DNA of 64,000 bases, from assembly GCF_013376455.1 (NCBI RefSeq), contig NZ_CP045504.1, positions 2,811,001 through 2,875,000 on the forward strand, written 5' to 3'. The notes beneath the pieces are model-generated. The model was not told the DNA's origin. It saw only the letters and a list, made by a program, of their open reading frames with translations, and did no database searches. Numbering within the stretch: the stretch's first letter is position 1; each line of letters begins with the position of its first letter. Shown one piece after another: positions 28,374 to 36,111 of the stretch. Position numbers and translations under genes: made by a program. This DNA is from Desulfolutivibrio sulfodismutans DSM 3696. Its GTDB lineage: Bacteria; Desulfobacterota; Desulfovibrionia; Desulfovibrionales; Desulfovibrionaceae.

Positions 28374-29552
28374 TCAGTCGGCCATGGCCACGGCCACGGT
28401 CACCGGGCCGATCACGGTCTTTTTCACCACAAGCCGGTCTGTCCCCGCCGCCAGCATCGCCGCCGCTTCGCATACGCTTTTCGTCCCCACACGCCGTTTC
28501 ACGGTCTGGGAGGGGGTGGGCACGGCAACCGCGTCCAGCTCCCCCTCCGGATAAAACATCGTCTCCGCCGAAAACTCTTGTGCGGCACGCAAAAGGCCCG
28601 GCTCGTCGCGCTTGATCCCGGCCGTGGCCACAATCCCCACGCAGGACGCGGACAGCCCCCGGGCCTCCAGCACCCGGCGCACCGCCGCCACGATCACCTC
28701 CCCGGACGTCCCCCGGCGGCAGCCCAGGCCCACGGCCAGTACCCGGGGCCGCAGCGCCAGCCGGGCGGGCAGGGGGGCCGCCTCCCGCACGTCCACCACG
28801 ATATGCGGCCGGGCCGGATCGAGCATCGACGGGTCCGACACCCACTCGAAAAACCGCGCCTGGCCCGGGTCGGCCACCTCGAAACGGCGCCACGGATCGA
28901 ACACCGCCACGGTCCCGCCCGCAGCCAACACCGCGTTCACCGCCACCAGGGCCGCCCGGTTCTCCAGGCCAAGGCCCAGGCGCGCCGCCAAGACCTCGGC
29001 CGCAGGCGCGCCCATGGCGTCCGTGGCCGTGGTGACCACCGCCTGCCCGCCGGTCAGGGAGGCCGCCAACCGGGCCAGATCGTTGGCCCCGCCCAGATGC
29101 CCGGAAAGCAGGCTGACCACGAACCGCCCGGCCGGGTCCGCCGCGACCACGGCCGGGTCCACGGCCTTGTCGCGCAAAAGAGGGGCCATGGCCCGCACCA
29201 CCGCGCCGCAGGCCGCAAAAAACACATGCCCCCGGTAGCAGCCCCACACCCGGGCCACATGGTCCGCAAAGCCCGTAAAGCCTTTTGCCCCCACCTCGGC
29301 CGCAAACCTTTCGGGCGCAAAAAAATCCGCCCCCAGCCGCCGCGCCGTTTCAGCCGCCGTGGCTGAGGCCGTCAGGGTATGCACGGCCAGGGCGCCCCCG
29401 GTCCACGGGCCGGACGCGGCAGGAAGCCCCTGGCCTTGCGTCCGGCCAGGCGCGCAAGGCGGCCCCGCGAGATTGACGCTCGAAACGGACGGCTCGCAGC
29501 CTTGCGCCCGGCTGGGCGGACTCGGGGCCTTGCGGCCTGGTTCATCGTTCAT
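28374..29552 (-). CDS. cbiG: Cobalt-precorrin-5A hydrolase CbiG
   Basis: A protein of up to 392 residues that opens the delta-lactone of cobalt-precorrin-5A and releases acetaldehyde, in the anaerobic cobalamin route. Family blocks are HVFFAACGAVVRAMAPLL, LSGHLGGANDLARL, TTATDAMGAPAAEVLA, VGLGCRRGTSGEVI and ATAGIKRDEPGLL. The first ~55 residues (to about GGALAVHTLTASATA) have no counterpart in the family and are coded by a stretch with repeated gccttgcg motifs. The true start may therefore be internal, for example a GTG near residue 56, although the ATG at 29552 does have a gagg site. cobJ follows immediately. Confidence 0.88.
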   Translation of the reverse strand: MNDEPGRKAPSPPSRAQGCEPSVSSVNLAGPPCAPGRTQGQGLPAASGPWTGGALAVHTLTASATAAETARRLGADFFAPERFAAEVGAKGFTGFADHVARVWGCYRGHVFFAACGAVVRAMAPLLRDKAVDPAVVAADPAGRFVVSLLSGHLGGANDLARLAASLTGGQAVVTTATDAMGAPAAEVLAARLGLGLENRAALVAVNAVLAAGGTVAVFDPWRRFEVADPGQARFFEWVSDPSMLDPARPHIVVDVREAAPLPARLALRPRVLAVGLGCRRGTSGEVIVAAVRRVLEARGLSASCVGIVATAGIKRDEPGLLRAAQEFSAETMFYPEGELDAVAVPTPSQTVKRRVGTKSVCEAAAMLAAGTDRLVVKKTVIGPVTVAVAMAD

Positions 29553-29652
29553 GGTCGCCTCGACGCAAGGCCAGCTTCGGCCTGTTCAACCTGGCGCGGC
29601 AGCCGTTTTGCCGGGCCTGGGCAGGGGCGCGCAGGCGGACGGCCCGGCCGCC

Positions 29653-30933
29653 TCAGGTCGCGGGCGAAAGCCGGTCGCGGCCGCCCATGTAGGGCGCAAG
29701 GGCAATCGGCAGGGTCACGGAACCGTCGGCGTTCTGACCATTTTCCAGGATGGCGGCCATGGCCCGGCCCACGGCCAGCCCCGAGCCATTCAAGGTATGG
29801 GCCAGGACGGACTTCTTGGCCCCTTTGTCCTTTAACCGGATGTCCGCCCGGCGGGCCTGGAAGTCCTCCAGGTTGGAGCAGGAGGAGATCTCGCGGTATT
29901 TCCCCTGGGCGGGCAGCCAGACCTCCAGGTCGTAGGTCTTGGCCGCGCCGAAACCCAGATCCCCGGCGCACAGGCTGACCACCCGGTAGGGCAGTTCCAG
30001 CTTTTGCAGCACGGCCTCGGCATGGCCCGTGAGCCGCTCAAGCTCGACGTAGGAATCCTCGGGACGGCAGAGGCGCACCAATTCCACCTTGTCGAACTGG
30101 TGCAGGCGGATCAGCCCCCGGGTGTCCTTGCCGTAGGAGCCGGCCTCGGACCTGAAACAGGGGGTGTAGGCGGTATAGGCCAGGGGCAGGGCTTCGGCGG
30201 CCAGGGTCTCCTCGCGGTGCAGATTGGTCAGGGGCACCTCGGCCGTGGGGATGAGGTAGCGATCCTGGCCCTCGATCTTGAACAAGTCCTCGGCGAACTT
30301 GGGAAGCTGCCCGGTGCCCACAAGGCTGGCCCCGTTCACCAGGTACGGCGGGGCGATCTCCAGGTAGCCGTGCTCCTGGGTGTGCATGTCGATCATGAAG
30401 GCCACCAGGGCCCGTTCCAGCCGGGCCAGATCGCCGCGAAGCACGCAAAACCGGGCCCCGGACATGCGCACGGCCCGCTCGAAGTCCAGGCCCGCCAGAC
30501 CCGCGCCCACGTCCAGATGGTCGCGCACGGGGAAATCGAAGGTCCGGGGCTCGCCCCACACCCGCTGCACGGGATTGTCGTTCTCGTCCTTGCCGTCGGG
30601 CGTGGTGGCGTGGGGGATGTTGGGCACGGTCAGAAGGATGTCGCGCACCTGCGCGTCCACGGCGGCCAGTTCGGCGTCCAAGGCCTTGATCTCGTCCGAG
30701 GCCCTGGAGATTCCAGCCAGGATGTCCGAGGCGTCGCGCCCCTCGCGCTTGGCCCTGGCCACCTCGGCCGACACCCGGTTGCGTTCGGCCTTTATGGCCT
30801 CCACGCGGGAGAGCAGGTCGCGGCGCACGGCGTCTTTTTCCAGAAAGGCGTCCAGGCCGGGGATGGGGCCGCGCCGGGACAGGGCCTGGCGCACGGCCTC
30901 GAAATTGACGCGCACATACTTGAGATCGAGCAT
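29653..30933 (-). CDS. serS: Seryl-tRNA synthetase
   Basis: A 426-residue class II synthetase that charges tRNA-Ser (and tRNA-Sec where present). The N-terminal antiparallel coiled-coil arm is about residues 1-110 ([18 protein letters not shown] to [18 protein letters not shown]). The catalytic core has [14 protein letters not shown], motif 2 as [29 protein letters not shown], and motif 3 as [17 protein letters not shown]. The end [11 protein letters not shown] is short. Divergently transcribed from pncC across a 163-base gap. Confidence 0.97.
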   Translation of the reverse strand: MLDLKYVRVNFEAVRQALSRRGPIPGLDAFLEKDAVRRDLLSRVEAIKAERNRVSAEVARAKREGRDASDILAGISRASDEIKALDAELAAVDAQVRDILLTVPNIPHATTPDGKDENDNPVQRVWGEPRTFDFPVRDHLDVGAGLAGLDFERAVRMSGARFCVLRGDLARLERALVAFMIDMHTQEHGYLEIAPPYLVNGASLVGTGQLPKFAEDLFKIEGQDRYLIPTAEVPLTNLHREETLAAEALPLAYTAYTPCFRSEAGSYGKDTRGLIRLHQFDKVELVRLCRPEDSYVELERLTGHAEAVLQKLELPYRVVSLCAGDLGFGAAKTYDLEVWLPAQGKYREISSCSNLEDFQARRADIRLKDKGAKKSVLAHTLNGSGLAVGRAMAAILENGQNADGSVTLPIALAPYMGGRDRLSPAT

Positions 30934-31096
30934 AAAACGGCTCCTTGGCGTGATGTCCGCGACCCGAAACCGGCCGCTGGCGCTGCCCGGGTCTTACGCG
31001 GGCGGCCCGCGCGGCGTCAAGAAGCCGCCACCCAGGCGGCATGCGCCATGACAGCCGCCCCGCTTTGGGATAGTCCGGCGTCGAAGGAGACCTCCC

Positions 31097-31609
31097 ATGA
31101 CCGATATCGTCCAAAAAACCCTGGCCGCCGCCCAGGCCATCGTCCCCCGCCTTGCCGCCCTCCTGTCCGATGGCGGCCTCACCCTGTCAACGGCCGAGTC
31201 CTGCACCGGCGGCCTCATCGGCCACATCCTGACCAACCAGCCGGGCGCCTCGGACTGGTGCCTGGGCGGGGTGGTGGCCTATGCCAACAGCGTGAAAACC
31301 GGACTCCTCGGTGTTCCCGCCGCCACCCTGGCCTCGGCCGGGGCCGTGAGCAAGGAAACGGTTCTGGCCATGGCCGAGGGCGTTCGCAAGGCCACCGGCT
31401 CAGCCTGCGCCGTGGCCGTCTCGGGCATCGCCGGACCTGAGGGCGGCACGCCGGACAAACCCGTGGGCACGGTGTGGATGGCCTTCGCCATGCCCGACGC
31501 CACGGACGCCCAATGCTTCCAGTTCACGGGGTCGCGGGAAGAGATCAAGGCCAAGACCGCTGCGGCGGCCCTGGGCAACCTGCTGGCCCGGCTGGCCCCG
31601 GCGGATTGA
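31097..31609 (+). CDS. pncC: Nicotinamide-nucleotide amidohydrolase (CinA C-terminal domain family)
   Basis: A 170-residue stand-alone CinA C-terminal domain. It deamidates nicotinamide mononucleotide for NAD recycling. The catalytic Ser lies in [12 protein letters not shown]. Other landmarks are [51 protein letters not shown] and FTGSREEIK. It has no N-terminal competence domain. An aaggaga site lies seven bases before the ATG. A long palindromic repeat begins about 15 bases past its stop codon and may also end its transcript. Confidence 0.93.
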   Translation: MTDIVQKTLAAAQAIVPRLAALLSDGGLTLSTAESCTGGLIGHILTNQPGASDWCLGGVVAYANSVKTGLLGVPAATLASAGAVSKETVLAMAEGVRKATGSACAVAVSGIAGPEGGTPDKPVGTVWMAFAMPDATDAQCFQFTGSREEIKAKTAAAALGNLLARLAPAD

Positions 31610-31621
31610 GCAGGAGAGGAT

Positions 31622-31850
31622 GCCTCCGGCGGCCAGGGGGGAAACCTTTTGAAAAAGGTTTCCCCCCTGGACCCCCTTTCGAAAACTTTGTCGCGCTTCG
31701 CGTCCGCGTGCGGGAGACAGCATTCTCTCCGACCCCCCTGATTTCGGGCGTTTTGCCCGGCGCTTCGCGCCGGGCAAAACGCCCGAAATCAGGGGGGGCC
31801 GGGGGAAATGATTTCCCCCGGGCGGGGTTCGGGGCGGCAGCCCCGCCTCC
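31622..31850. repeat. Compound palindromic repeat, copy 1 (~230 bp)
   Basis: Modular element in four parts. (a) A hairpin at 31627-31670 with arms ggggggaaacctttt / aaaaggtttcccccc, which could also act as a terminator. (b) A spacer at about 31671-31732, including gtcgcgcttcgcg. (c) A perfect 31-bp inverted repeat at 31733-31763 / 31767-31797 with a 3-base loop. (d) A short hairpin, gggggaaat-g-atttccccc, at 31801-31819, followed by a GC-rich tail. The same modules occur in inverted order and orientation at 49.2-49.5 kb. No real gene lies within it. Confidence 0.85.
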
Positions 31851-31950
31851 CTGCCTCCCCGCCTCCAAATCGTCACGCTTCCGTCGCGTGGCCGCAACCC
31901 GGGCGCGGCAACATCAGGCACTTTATCGGGAGTTCCCGGGAGGCATGGAC

Positions 31951-32718
31951 ATGCGGACCTTGGCGGTCATCAACCAGAAAGGCGGGGTGGGCAAGACCAC
32001 CACGACCCACAACCTTGGCGCGGGGCTGGCCCGCCGGGGACTGCGGGTGCTCCTGGTCGACGCCGATCCCCAGGCCCATCTGACTACGGCCATGGGCCAG
32101 GACGCCTCTGCCCAAAAGGGCGGCGGCCTGTTCGAGGCCCTGACCGGCGAGGCCGCGCCGCTGGATGTTGTCCGCACCGGCGTCGGCCCGGACCTTCTCC
32201 CGGGATCTCTGGCCCTGGCCGGGATCGAGTCGCGCCTGTCCGGCACGCCCGGTCGCGAGGCCCTGGTGCGCCGGGTTCTGGAAAAGCTGCCCGGCTATGA
32301 TGTCGCCGTCATCGACTGTCCGCCCAACCTGGGTCTTCTGACGGTGTGCGCCCTGGGCGCGGCCACCGAGGCCCTGGCGCCCATGCAGGCCGAATTCCTG
32401 GCCCTTACGGGGCTGGCCGCCCTGCTCGACACCCTGCGCGCCGTGCGTTCCCGCATCAACCCGGAACTGGCCCTGGCGGGCATCCTGCTCACCCGGTTCG
32501 ACGCCCGGCGTCGGCTTGGCCGGGAGGTGGCCGCGCGCCTGGACGAACATTTTCCCGGCCTGGCCTATGCCGCCCGCATCCGTGAAAACGTGGCCCTGGC
32601 CGAGGCCCCGGGATTTGGCCAGGATATTTTCACCTATGCCCCGGGCAGCCGGGGGGCTGCGGATTATGCGGCCCTGGCCGCCGAGGTGGCTGAACGGGCC
32701 CCCAGGCCCATCCCCTGA
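31951..32718 (+). CDS. ParA/Soj-family ATPase
   Basis: A 255-residue cytoplasmic ATPase with the deviant Walker A of the ParA/MinD group (INQKGGVGKTTTTHNLG), the VLLVDADPQAH block and Walker B-like VAVIDCPPNLGLL. It looks like chromosome-type Soj in length, but no parB or centromere-like repeats are beside it. The following gene is an unrelated small protein, so it may position some other cargo. ATG at 31951 is preferred because gggagg lies seven bases upstream; another ATG two codons earlier sits almost on that site. Confidence 0.88.
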   Translation: MRTLAVINQKGGVGKTTTTHNLGAGLARRGLRVLLVDADPQAHLTTAMGQDASAQKGGGLFEALTGEAAPLDVVRTGVGPDLLPGSLALAGIESRLSGTPGREALVRRVLEKLPGYDVAVIDCPPNLGLLTVCALGAATEALAPMQAEFLALTGLAALLDTLRAVRSRINPELALAGILLTRFDARRRLGREVAARLDEHFPGLAYAARIRENVALAEAPGFGQDIFTYAPGSRGAADYAALAAEVAERAPRPIP

Positions 32719-32767
32719 ACCCGGCCCCCCGGTTGCCGGACAACCCGTTTTGCAAGGCGGCACGATC

Positions 32768-33403
32768 ATGACCAGACCCCTTCGGCTGGGGAAAGACCCC
32801 CTGGGCCGGTTGGATTCCCCGGCAGACGGCCACCTTTCGGCCCCCGGCCCCGGCGGCAGCGCCCTGGACCGCATCCTGGCCGACTCAGGGAACCCGTCGG
32901 CGGCCCCCGAACCGCAATGTCCGCCCCAGTCCGGATCGGCCGGGCGCGAATCGGACGCCGTGGCCCGGACCCTCGAATTTCTGCAGGACATGATCGACGG
33001 TTCGGAGACGACGCTGCCGTGTCCGCCCTGCATCACGGTGGACACGGAAAGCGATCTGACCGATCTGCCCATGCGGCAGGCCTATCTCCTGGGCCACGCC
33101 CTGCGGCTCATTTTGGAGATGGGAAAAGATGCGCCGCGATCCGGCCCGGCCGCCACCCCCCTGCGCATCCATCTCCACAGCCGCCTGTCCGGTCGCCTGG
33201 AGCTGTCCGTGACCGACGGCGGCGACTTTTTCCCCGCCAACCTGAGCCTTTTCGAAGGGCCGCACCCTGATGTCCGGGAACTGGCGGATTTCGTGTCCCG
33301 CCGGGGCGGGTCCGTGCTGGTGACCCGGGGGCGGGCCACCCAGGTGTCCGTAGTGGTCTGGGGCCGTCAGGCGGCCACGTCCACGATCTGCGCCGCTGAA
33401 TGA
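32768..33403 (+). CDS. Unknown protein with degenerate HATPase-like C-terminal fold, downstream of ParA
   Basis: A 211-residue protein. Residues 1-70 are Pro/Gly/Ser-rich and probably disordered. The C-terminal part has a pattern that resembles a worn GHKL ATPase: a helix LGHALRLILEMG, strands RIHLHSRLSGRLELSVTDGGDF where DxGxG would be expected, then ADFVSRRGGSVLVTRGRATQVSVVVW. The nucleotide-binding N and G2 boxes are not intact, so kinase activity is unlikely. It starts about 50 bases after the ParA gene, behind an aaggcgg site, and is probably co-transcribed with it. This assignment is a weak, pattern-level inference. Confidence 0.55.
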   Translation: MTRPLRLGKDPLGRLDSPADGHLSAPGPGGSALDRILADSGNPSAAPEPQCPPQSGSAGRESDAVARTLEFLQDMIDGSETTLPCPPCITVDTESDLTDLPMRQAYLLGHALRLILEMGKDAPRSGPAATPLRIHLHSRLSGRLELSVTDGGDFFPANLSLFEGPHPDVRELADFVSRRGGSVLVTRGRATQVSVVVWGRQAATSTICAAE

Positions 33404-33451
33404 ATTCATCAACAACCCGGTCTTGTCCCGGAAACGAAACGGAGGAAATCC

Positions 33452-33730
33452 ATGGCCAAAAACAAGGTGAAGATGGAAGGCATGCTGGAATTGCGCGAGG
33501 TGGTGGCGCGACTTGAGGATGTGGTGTCCAACCTCAAGGCCGGAAGCATCTGCATGACTGTTGGCGAGGACTGCGTGACGCTTCGTCCCACGAGCATCGT
33601 GTCCATATCCATGAAGGCGTCTCAGAAAAAGGATAAGGAAAAGTTCACGCTGGAACTGTCCTGGAAGACCGGAAGGGATGCGGAACTGGCCCCTGAAGCC
33701 CGCATCACCGGGGCCGGATTCGCGGATTAA
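33452..33730 (+). CDS. Amphi-Trp domain protein
   Basis: A 92-residue small cytoplasmic protein that matches the amphi-Trp domain pattern: VKMEGMLELREVVARLEDVVSNLKAGSI, then a VTLRPTSIVSISMKAS strand, KKDKEKFTLELSW with the conserved Trp, and a short tail. The biochemical role of this family is not known to me. ggaggaaatcc gives a good start context. It is followed by a terminator. Confidence 0.8.
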   Translation: MAKNKVKMEGMLELREVVARLEDVVSNLKAGSICMTVGEDCVTLRPTSIVSISMKASQKKDKEKFTLELSWKTGRDAELAPEARITGAGFAD

Positions 33731-33755
33731 TCATCTGCCTGCCGCGTGAAAAAAA

Positions 33756-33793
33756 GAACGCGCCCCCGAACAGTTCGTCCGGAGGCGCGTTTT
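33756..33793. terminator. Bidirectional terminator
   Basis: Stem of aacgcgcccccg and cggaggcgcgtt with a short loop. It is flanked by an A-run on the left and a T-run on the right, between two convergent genes. Confidence 0.75.
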
Positions 33794-33812
33794 GCGTCGT
33801 TACAGGAGCGGG

Positions 33813-34313
33813 CTACAGTCTGCCCGTTTCCCGCAGGGCCCGCAACCCCTTGGAGGAGACGATATAGCCCTTGGCCTTGCGCCCCTCGCCCCACTTGATG
33901 CGCACCCGCAGCAAATACCCCCGGGCGAACAGGTCGGCCACATCGTCGGGGTCGTAAAAGCGGGCCTTTTTATCCGGCATGATCCCCCGGTAGCGGGAGG
34001 TCTTTGACAAATGATACGTGTCGCCCAAAACGTCCAGGTGCTCGGGTTCCAGCCCGGTCGAGTCGGCGCCCGGGACGCGCCCGCCCGTCAGCATGCGGCG
34101 TCCCGCATCGGTCAGGCGCAACCCCTTGAGCCCTTTGCCGCAGGAAAAGGTCAGCTTGATCCATTCCAGAAAATCGGCATGCACCAACTCCTTGATGTCC
34201 CGTTCGTCGTACAAAAACGTGTGCCTGCGGGGCATGGCCCCCTGATAGCGCTCCACGGCCGAAAACTCGGCCACGGCCTTGACAATGCCGTGTTGCGCGC
34301 TTGAAAGCTCCAT
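33813..34313 (-). CDS. Small protein of two tandem winged-helix-like repeats, function unknown
   Basis: A 166-residue protein. The halves match each other: ERYQGAMPRRHTFLYDERDIKELVHADFLEWIKL..GKGLKGLRLTDAGRRML against SRYRGIMPDKKARFYDPDDVADLFARGYLLRVRI..GRKAKGYIVSSKGLRAL. Each copy reads like a winged helix (helix pair, then a basic beta-wing, then a final helix), so binding to DNA or RNA is possible. ATG at 34313 has an aggagg site eight bases upstream. It is divergent from the dsr operon, 173 bases away, so it could be a regulator of that operon, but nothing visible proves this. Confidence 0.6.
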   Translation of the reverse strand: MELSSAQHGIVKAVAEFSAVERYQGAMPRRHTFLYDERDIKELVHADFLEWIKLTFSCGKGLKGLRLTDAGRRMLTGGRVPGADSTGLEPEHLDVLGDTYHLSKTSRYRGIMPDKKARFYDPDDVADLFARGYLLRVRIKWGEGRKAKGYIVSSKGLRALRETGRL

Positions 34314-34407
34314 CTTCGCTGCCTCCTGGCCCAAGGCCTGTCACAGACGGTCTGCGGGCGTGAAATGCCGCGCCCGGACGGCAAAAAAGGACGGAATGGA
34401 CGGGCGG

Positions 34408-34482
34408 TGTCCTTTTCATCTTTACAATTGTCATGTTTTTGGTATGGAATCAACCTGTTAGACGTTTGTGAAGAAAAGGACA
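34408..34482 (+). promoter_or_regulatory. Inverted repeat sequestering the ribosome-binding site of the dsr-operon leader gene
   Basis: tgtccttttc (34408-34417) and gaaaaggaca (34473-34482) are perfect 10-base complements. The right arm contains the aagga site of the RsbRD-domain gene, whose ATG is at 34487. A possible promoter (tttaca at about 34421 and tatgga 16 bases later) lies between the arms. The arms could pair in RNA or be a protein-binding site. Confidence 0.45.
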
Positions 34483-34486
34483 TTTC

Positions 34487-35026
34487 ATGACGGTTTCAAG
34501 CGCCCTCCTCGCCCAAAAAAAGGATGATATTCTGGCCCGTTGGTTCGATCTGACGCTGGCCACCTACGCGCCTGAAACAGCGGTTTTGTGGAAAAAACAG
34601 AAGGACCGCTTCGCCAATCCCGTGGCCCATCGCTTCAAGACCGGCATGACCGGCGTTCTCGACGAACTGGTCAACACCTCGGAAACACCGACGGCGGCCG
34701 TGTTCGAGCCCCACCTGGACGAAATCGTGCGGGTGCGGGCCGTGCAGGATTTCACTCCGGCCCAGGCCGTGGCCTTCATTTATCTGCTCAAGCAGGCCGC
34801 GCGCGATGTGCTGTGGGAGGAGGTCAGCCAAAACGGACGCTTCACCGAGCTTTTTGAACTGGAATCGCGCATCGACGTGCTGGCGCTCATCTGTCTTGAC
34901 ATCTATTGCAAATGCCGGGAAAAGCTCTTCCAACTCAGAATCAACCAGATCAACACCCAATATTCCAGGCTGCTCAAGCGGGCGGGGCTCGTTTGCGAGA
35001 TTGATCCGGAGACCCCGGAAAGCTGA
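34487..35026 (+). CDS. RsbRD N-terminal-domain protein preceding dsrM
   Basis: A 179-residue cytoplasmic helical protein of the RsbRD_N (RsbR N-terminal-like) type. It opens LLAQKKDDILARWFDLTLATY and has the block FEPHLDEIVRVRAVQDFTPAQAVAFIYLLK. There is no STAS or kinase domain. Proteins of this family are often found directly ahead of dsrMKJOP in Desulfovibrio relatives, and here it starts 39 bases before dsrM and is very likely in the same transcript. Its role is unknown; regulation or assembly of the complex is the natural guess. Confidence 0.8.
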   Translation: MTVSSALLAQKKDDILARWFDLTLATYAPETAVLWKKQKDRFANPVAHRFKTGMTGVLDELVNTSETPTAAVFEPHLDEIVRVRAVQDFTPAQAVAFIYLLKQAARDVLWEEVSQNGRFTELFELESRIDVLALICLDIYCKCREKLFQLRINQINTQYSRLLKRAGLVCEIDPETPES

Positions 35027-35064
35027 TTTCGTTGTCGGTGAAACTTTTAACGAGGTGAGGGTCC

Positions 35065-36069
35065 ATGGCAGCGTTCTACTCCTTCTTCGTCGTTCTGGCA
35101 CTTGTCGTGCTCGCCTGGGCGGGAGCCGGTGAGGCCGGGTGGAAGGGTCTTTTTGGGATATATATCCCATATTTGGCCCTTTTGGTCTTCTTGTTCGGAT
35201 TTTTATCGAAAATCCTGAGCTGGGCCAAAACCCCCGTGCCTTTCTGTATTCCGACCACTGGCGGGCAGCAGAAGTCCCTTCCCTGGATCAAGAACAATCC
35301 GTGGGACAACCCGTACAACGCCAGCGGCACGGTCATCCGGATGGCCCTGGAAGTCCTGACCTTCCGGTCGCTGTTTCGCAACACGTCCGTCCAGTTGCAG
35401 CAGGACGGCCCCAAGGTCGGGTACAACTCCGCGAAATGGCTGTGGCTCTTCGCGCTGATGTTCCACTATTCCTTCCTGCTCATCGTGCTGCGGCATCTGC
35501 GCCTTTTCACCAACCCGGTGCCCATGCCCATCCTGAAGCTGGAATTTTTCGACAGCATCCTGCAGATCGGGGTTCCGGTCCTGTACCAGTCCGACATGAT
35601 CTTCGTCGTGGCCATCCTGTTTCTGTTCCTGCGCCGGGTGTTCGACTGTAAGGTCAACTACATCTCGATCATGTCCGACTACTTTCCCCTGTTCCTGATC
35701 CTGGCCATCGCCCTGTCCGGCATGTGGATGCGCTACATCGCCAAGGTGGACGTCATCGCCGTCAAGGAACTGACCATGGGGCTGGTGACCTTCCATCCGG
35801 TCATCCCCAAGGATCCCATCGACATCTCCTTTTTTGTCCACATCTTTTTGGTGAGCGTGCTTTTCATGTACTTCCCGTTCTCCAAGCTCATGCACATGGG
35901 CGGCGTGTTCTTAAGCCCCACGCGTAACATGCCCAACTTCAGCCGCCGCCAGATGTGGGTCAATCCCTGGAACGACCCGGCCATCAAGGCGCACTCCTAT
36001 GCGGCCTACGAGGACGATTTCCGCGAGAAGATGATCGAGGCCGGACTGCCCGTGGACAAGAAGGCGTAA
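35065..36069 (+). CDS. dsrM: DsrM, membrane cytochrome b subunit of the Dsr complex
   Basis: A 334-residue membrane protein related to the NarI gamma subunit. It has several helices, at about residues 3-20, 28-48, 126-148, 180-200 and 212-235, plus one near 260-285. His residues in the helices (FHYSFLLIVLRHLRL, FHPVIPK, FVHIFLV, KLMHMGG) are candidates for b-heme ligands. With DsrK it forms the menaquinol-oxidising side of the DsrMKJOP complex, feeding electrons to reduction of the DsrC trisulfide in the cytoplasm. It starts dsrMKJOP with a gaggtgag site. Confidence 0.95.
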   Translation: MAAFYSFFVVLALVVLAWAGAGEAGWKGLFGIYIPYLALLVFLFGFLSKILSWAKTPVPFCIPTTGGQQKSLPWIKNNPWDNPYNASGTVIRMALEVLTFRSLFRNTSVQLQQDGPKVGYNSAKWLWLFALMFHYSFLLIVLRHLRLFTNPVPMPILKLEFFDSILQIGVPVLYQSDMIFVVAILFLFLRRVFDCKVNYISIMSDYFPLFLILAIALSGMWMRYIAKVDVIAVKELTMGLVTFHPVIPKDPIDISFFVHIFLVSVLFMYFPFSKLMHMGGVFLSPTRNMPNFSRRQMWVNPWNDPAIKAHSYAAYEDDFREKMIEAGLPVDKKA

Positions 36070-36111
36070 GCGCCCAAACCCATATTTATCCCTTGGTGAA
36101 AAGGAGCGATC

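Noticed and set aside
28372-29247. N-terminal extension of CobJ reaching back through cbiG
   Set aside because: The extra ~290 residues are a frame-shadow of cbiG; the CobJ family begins at VVGLGPGD.
31680-31944. Upstream in-frame extension of ParA through the palindromic repeat
   Set aside because: The extension is translated repeat DNA with low complexity; a good ribosome-binding site and the normal ParA start lie at 31951.
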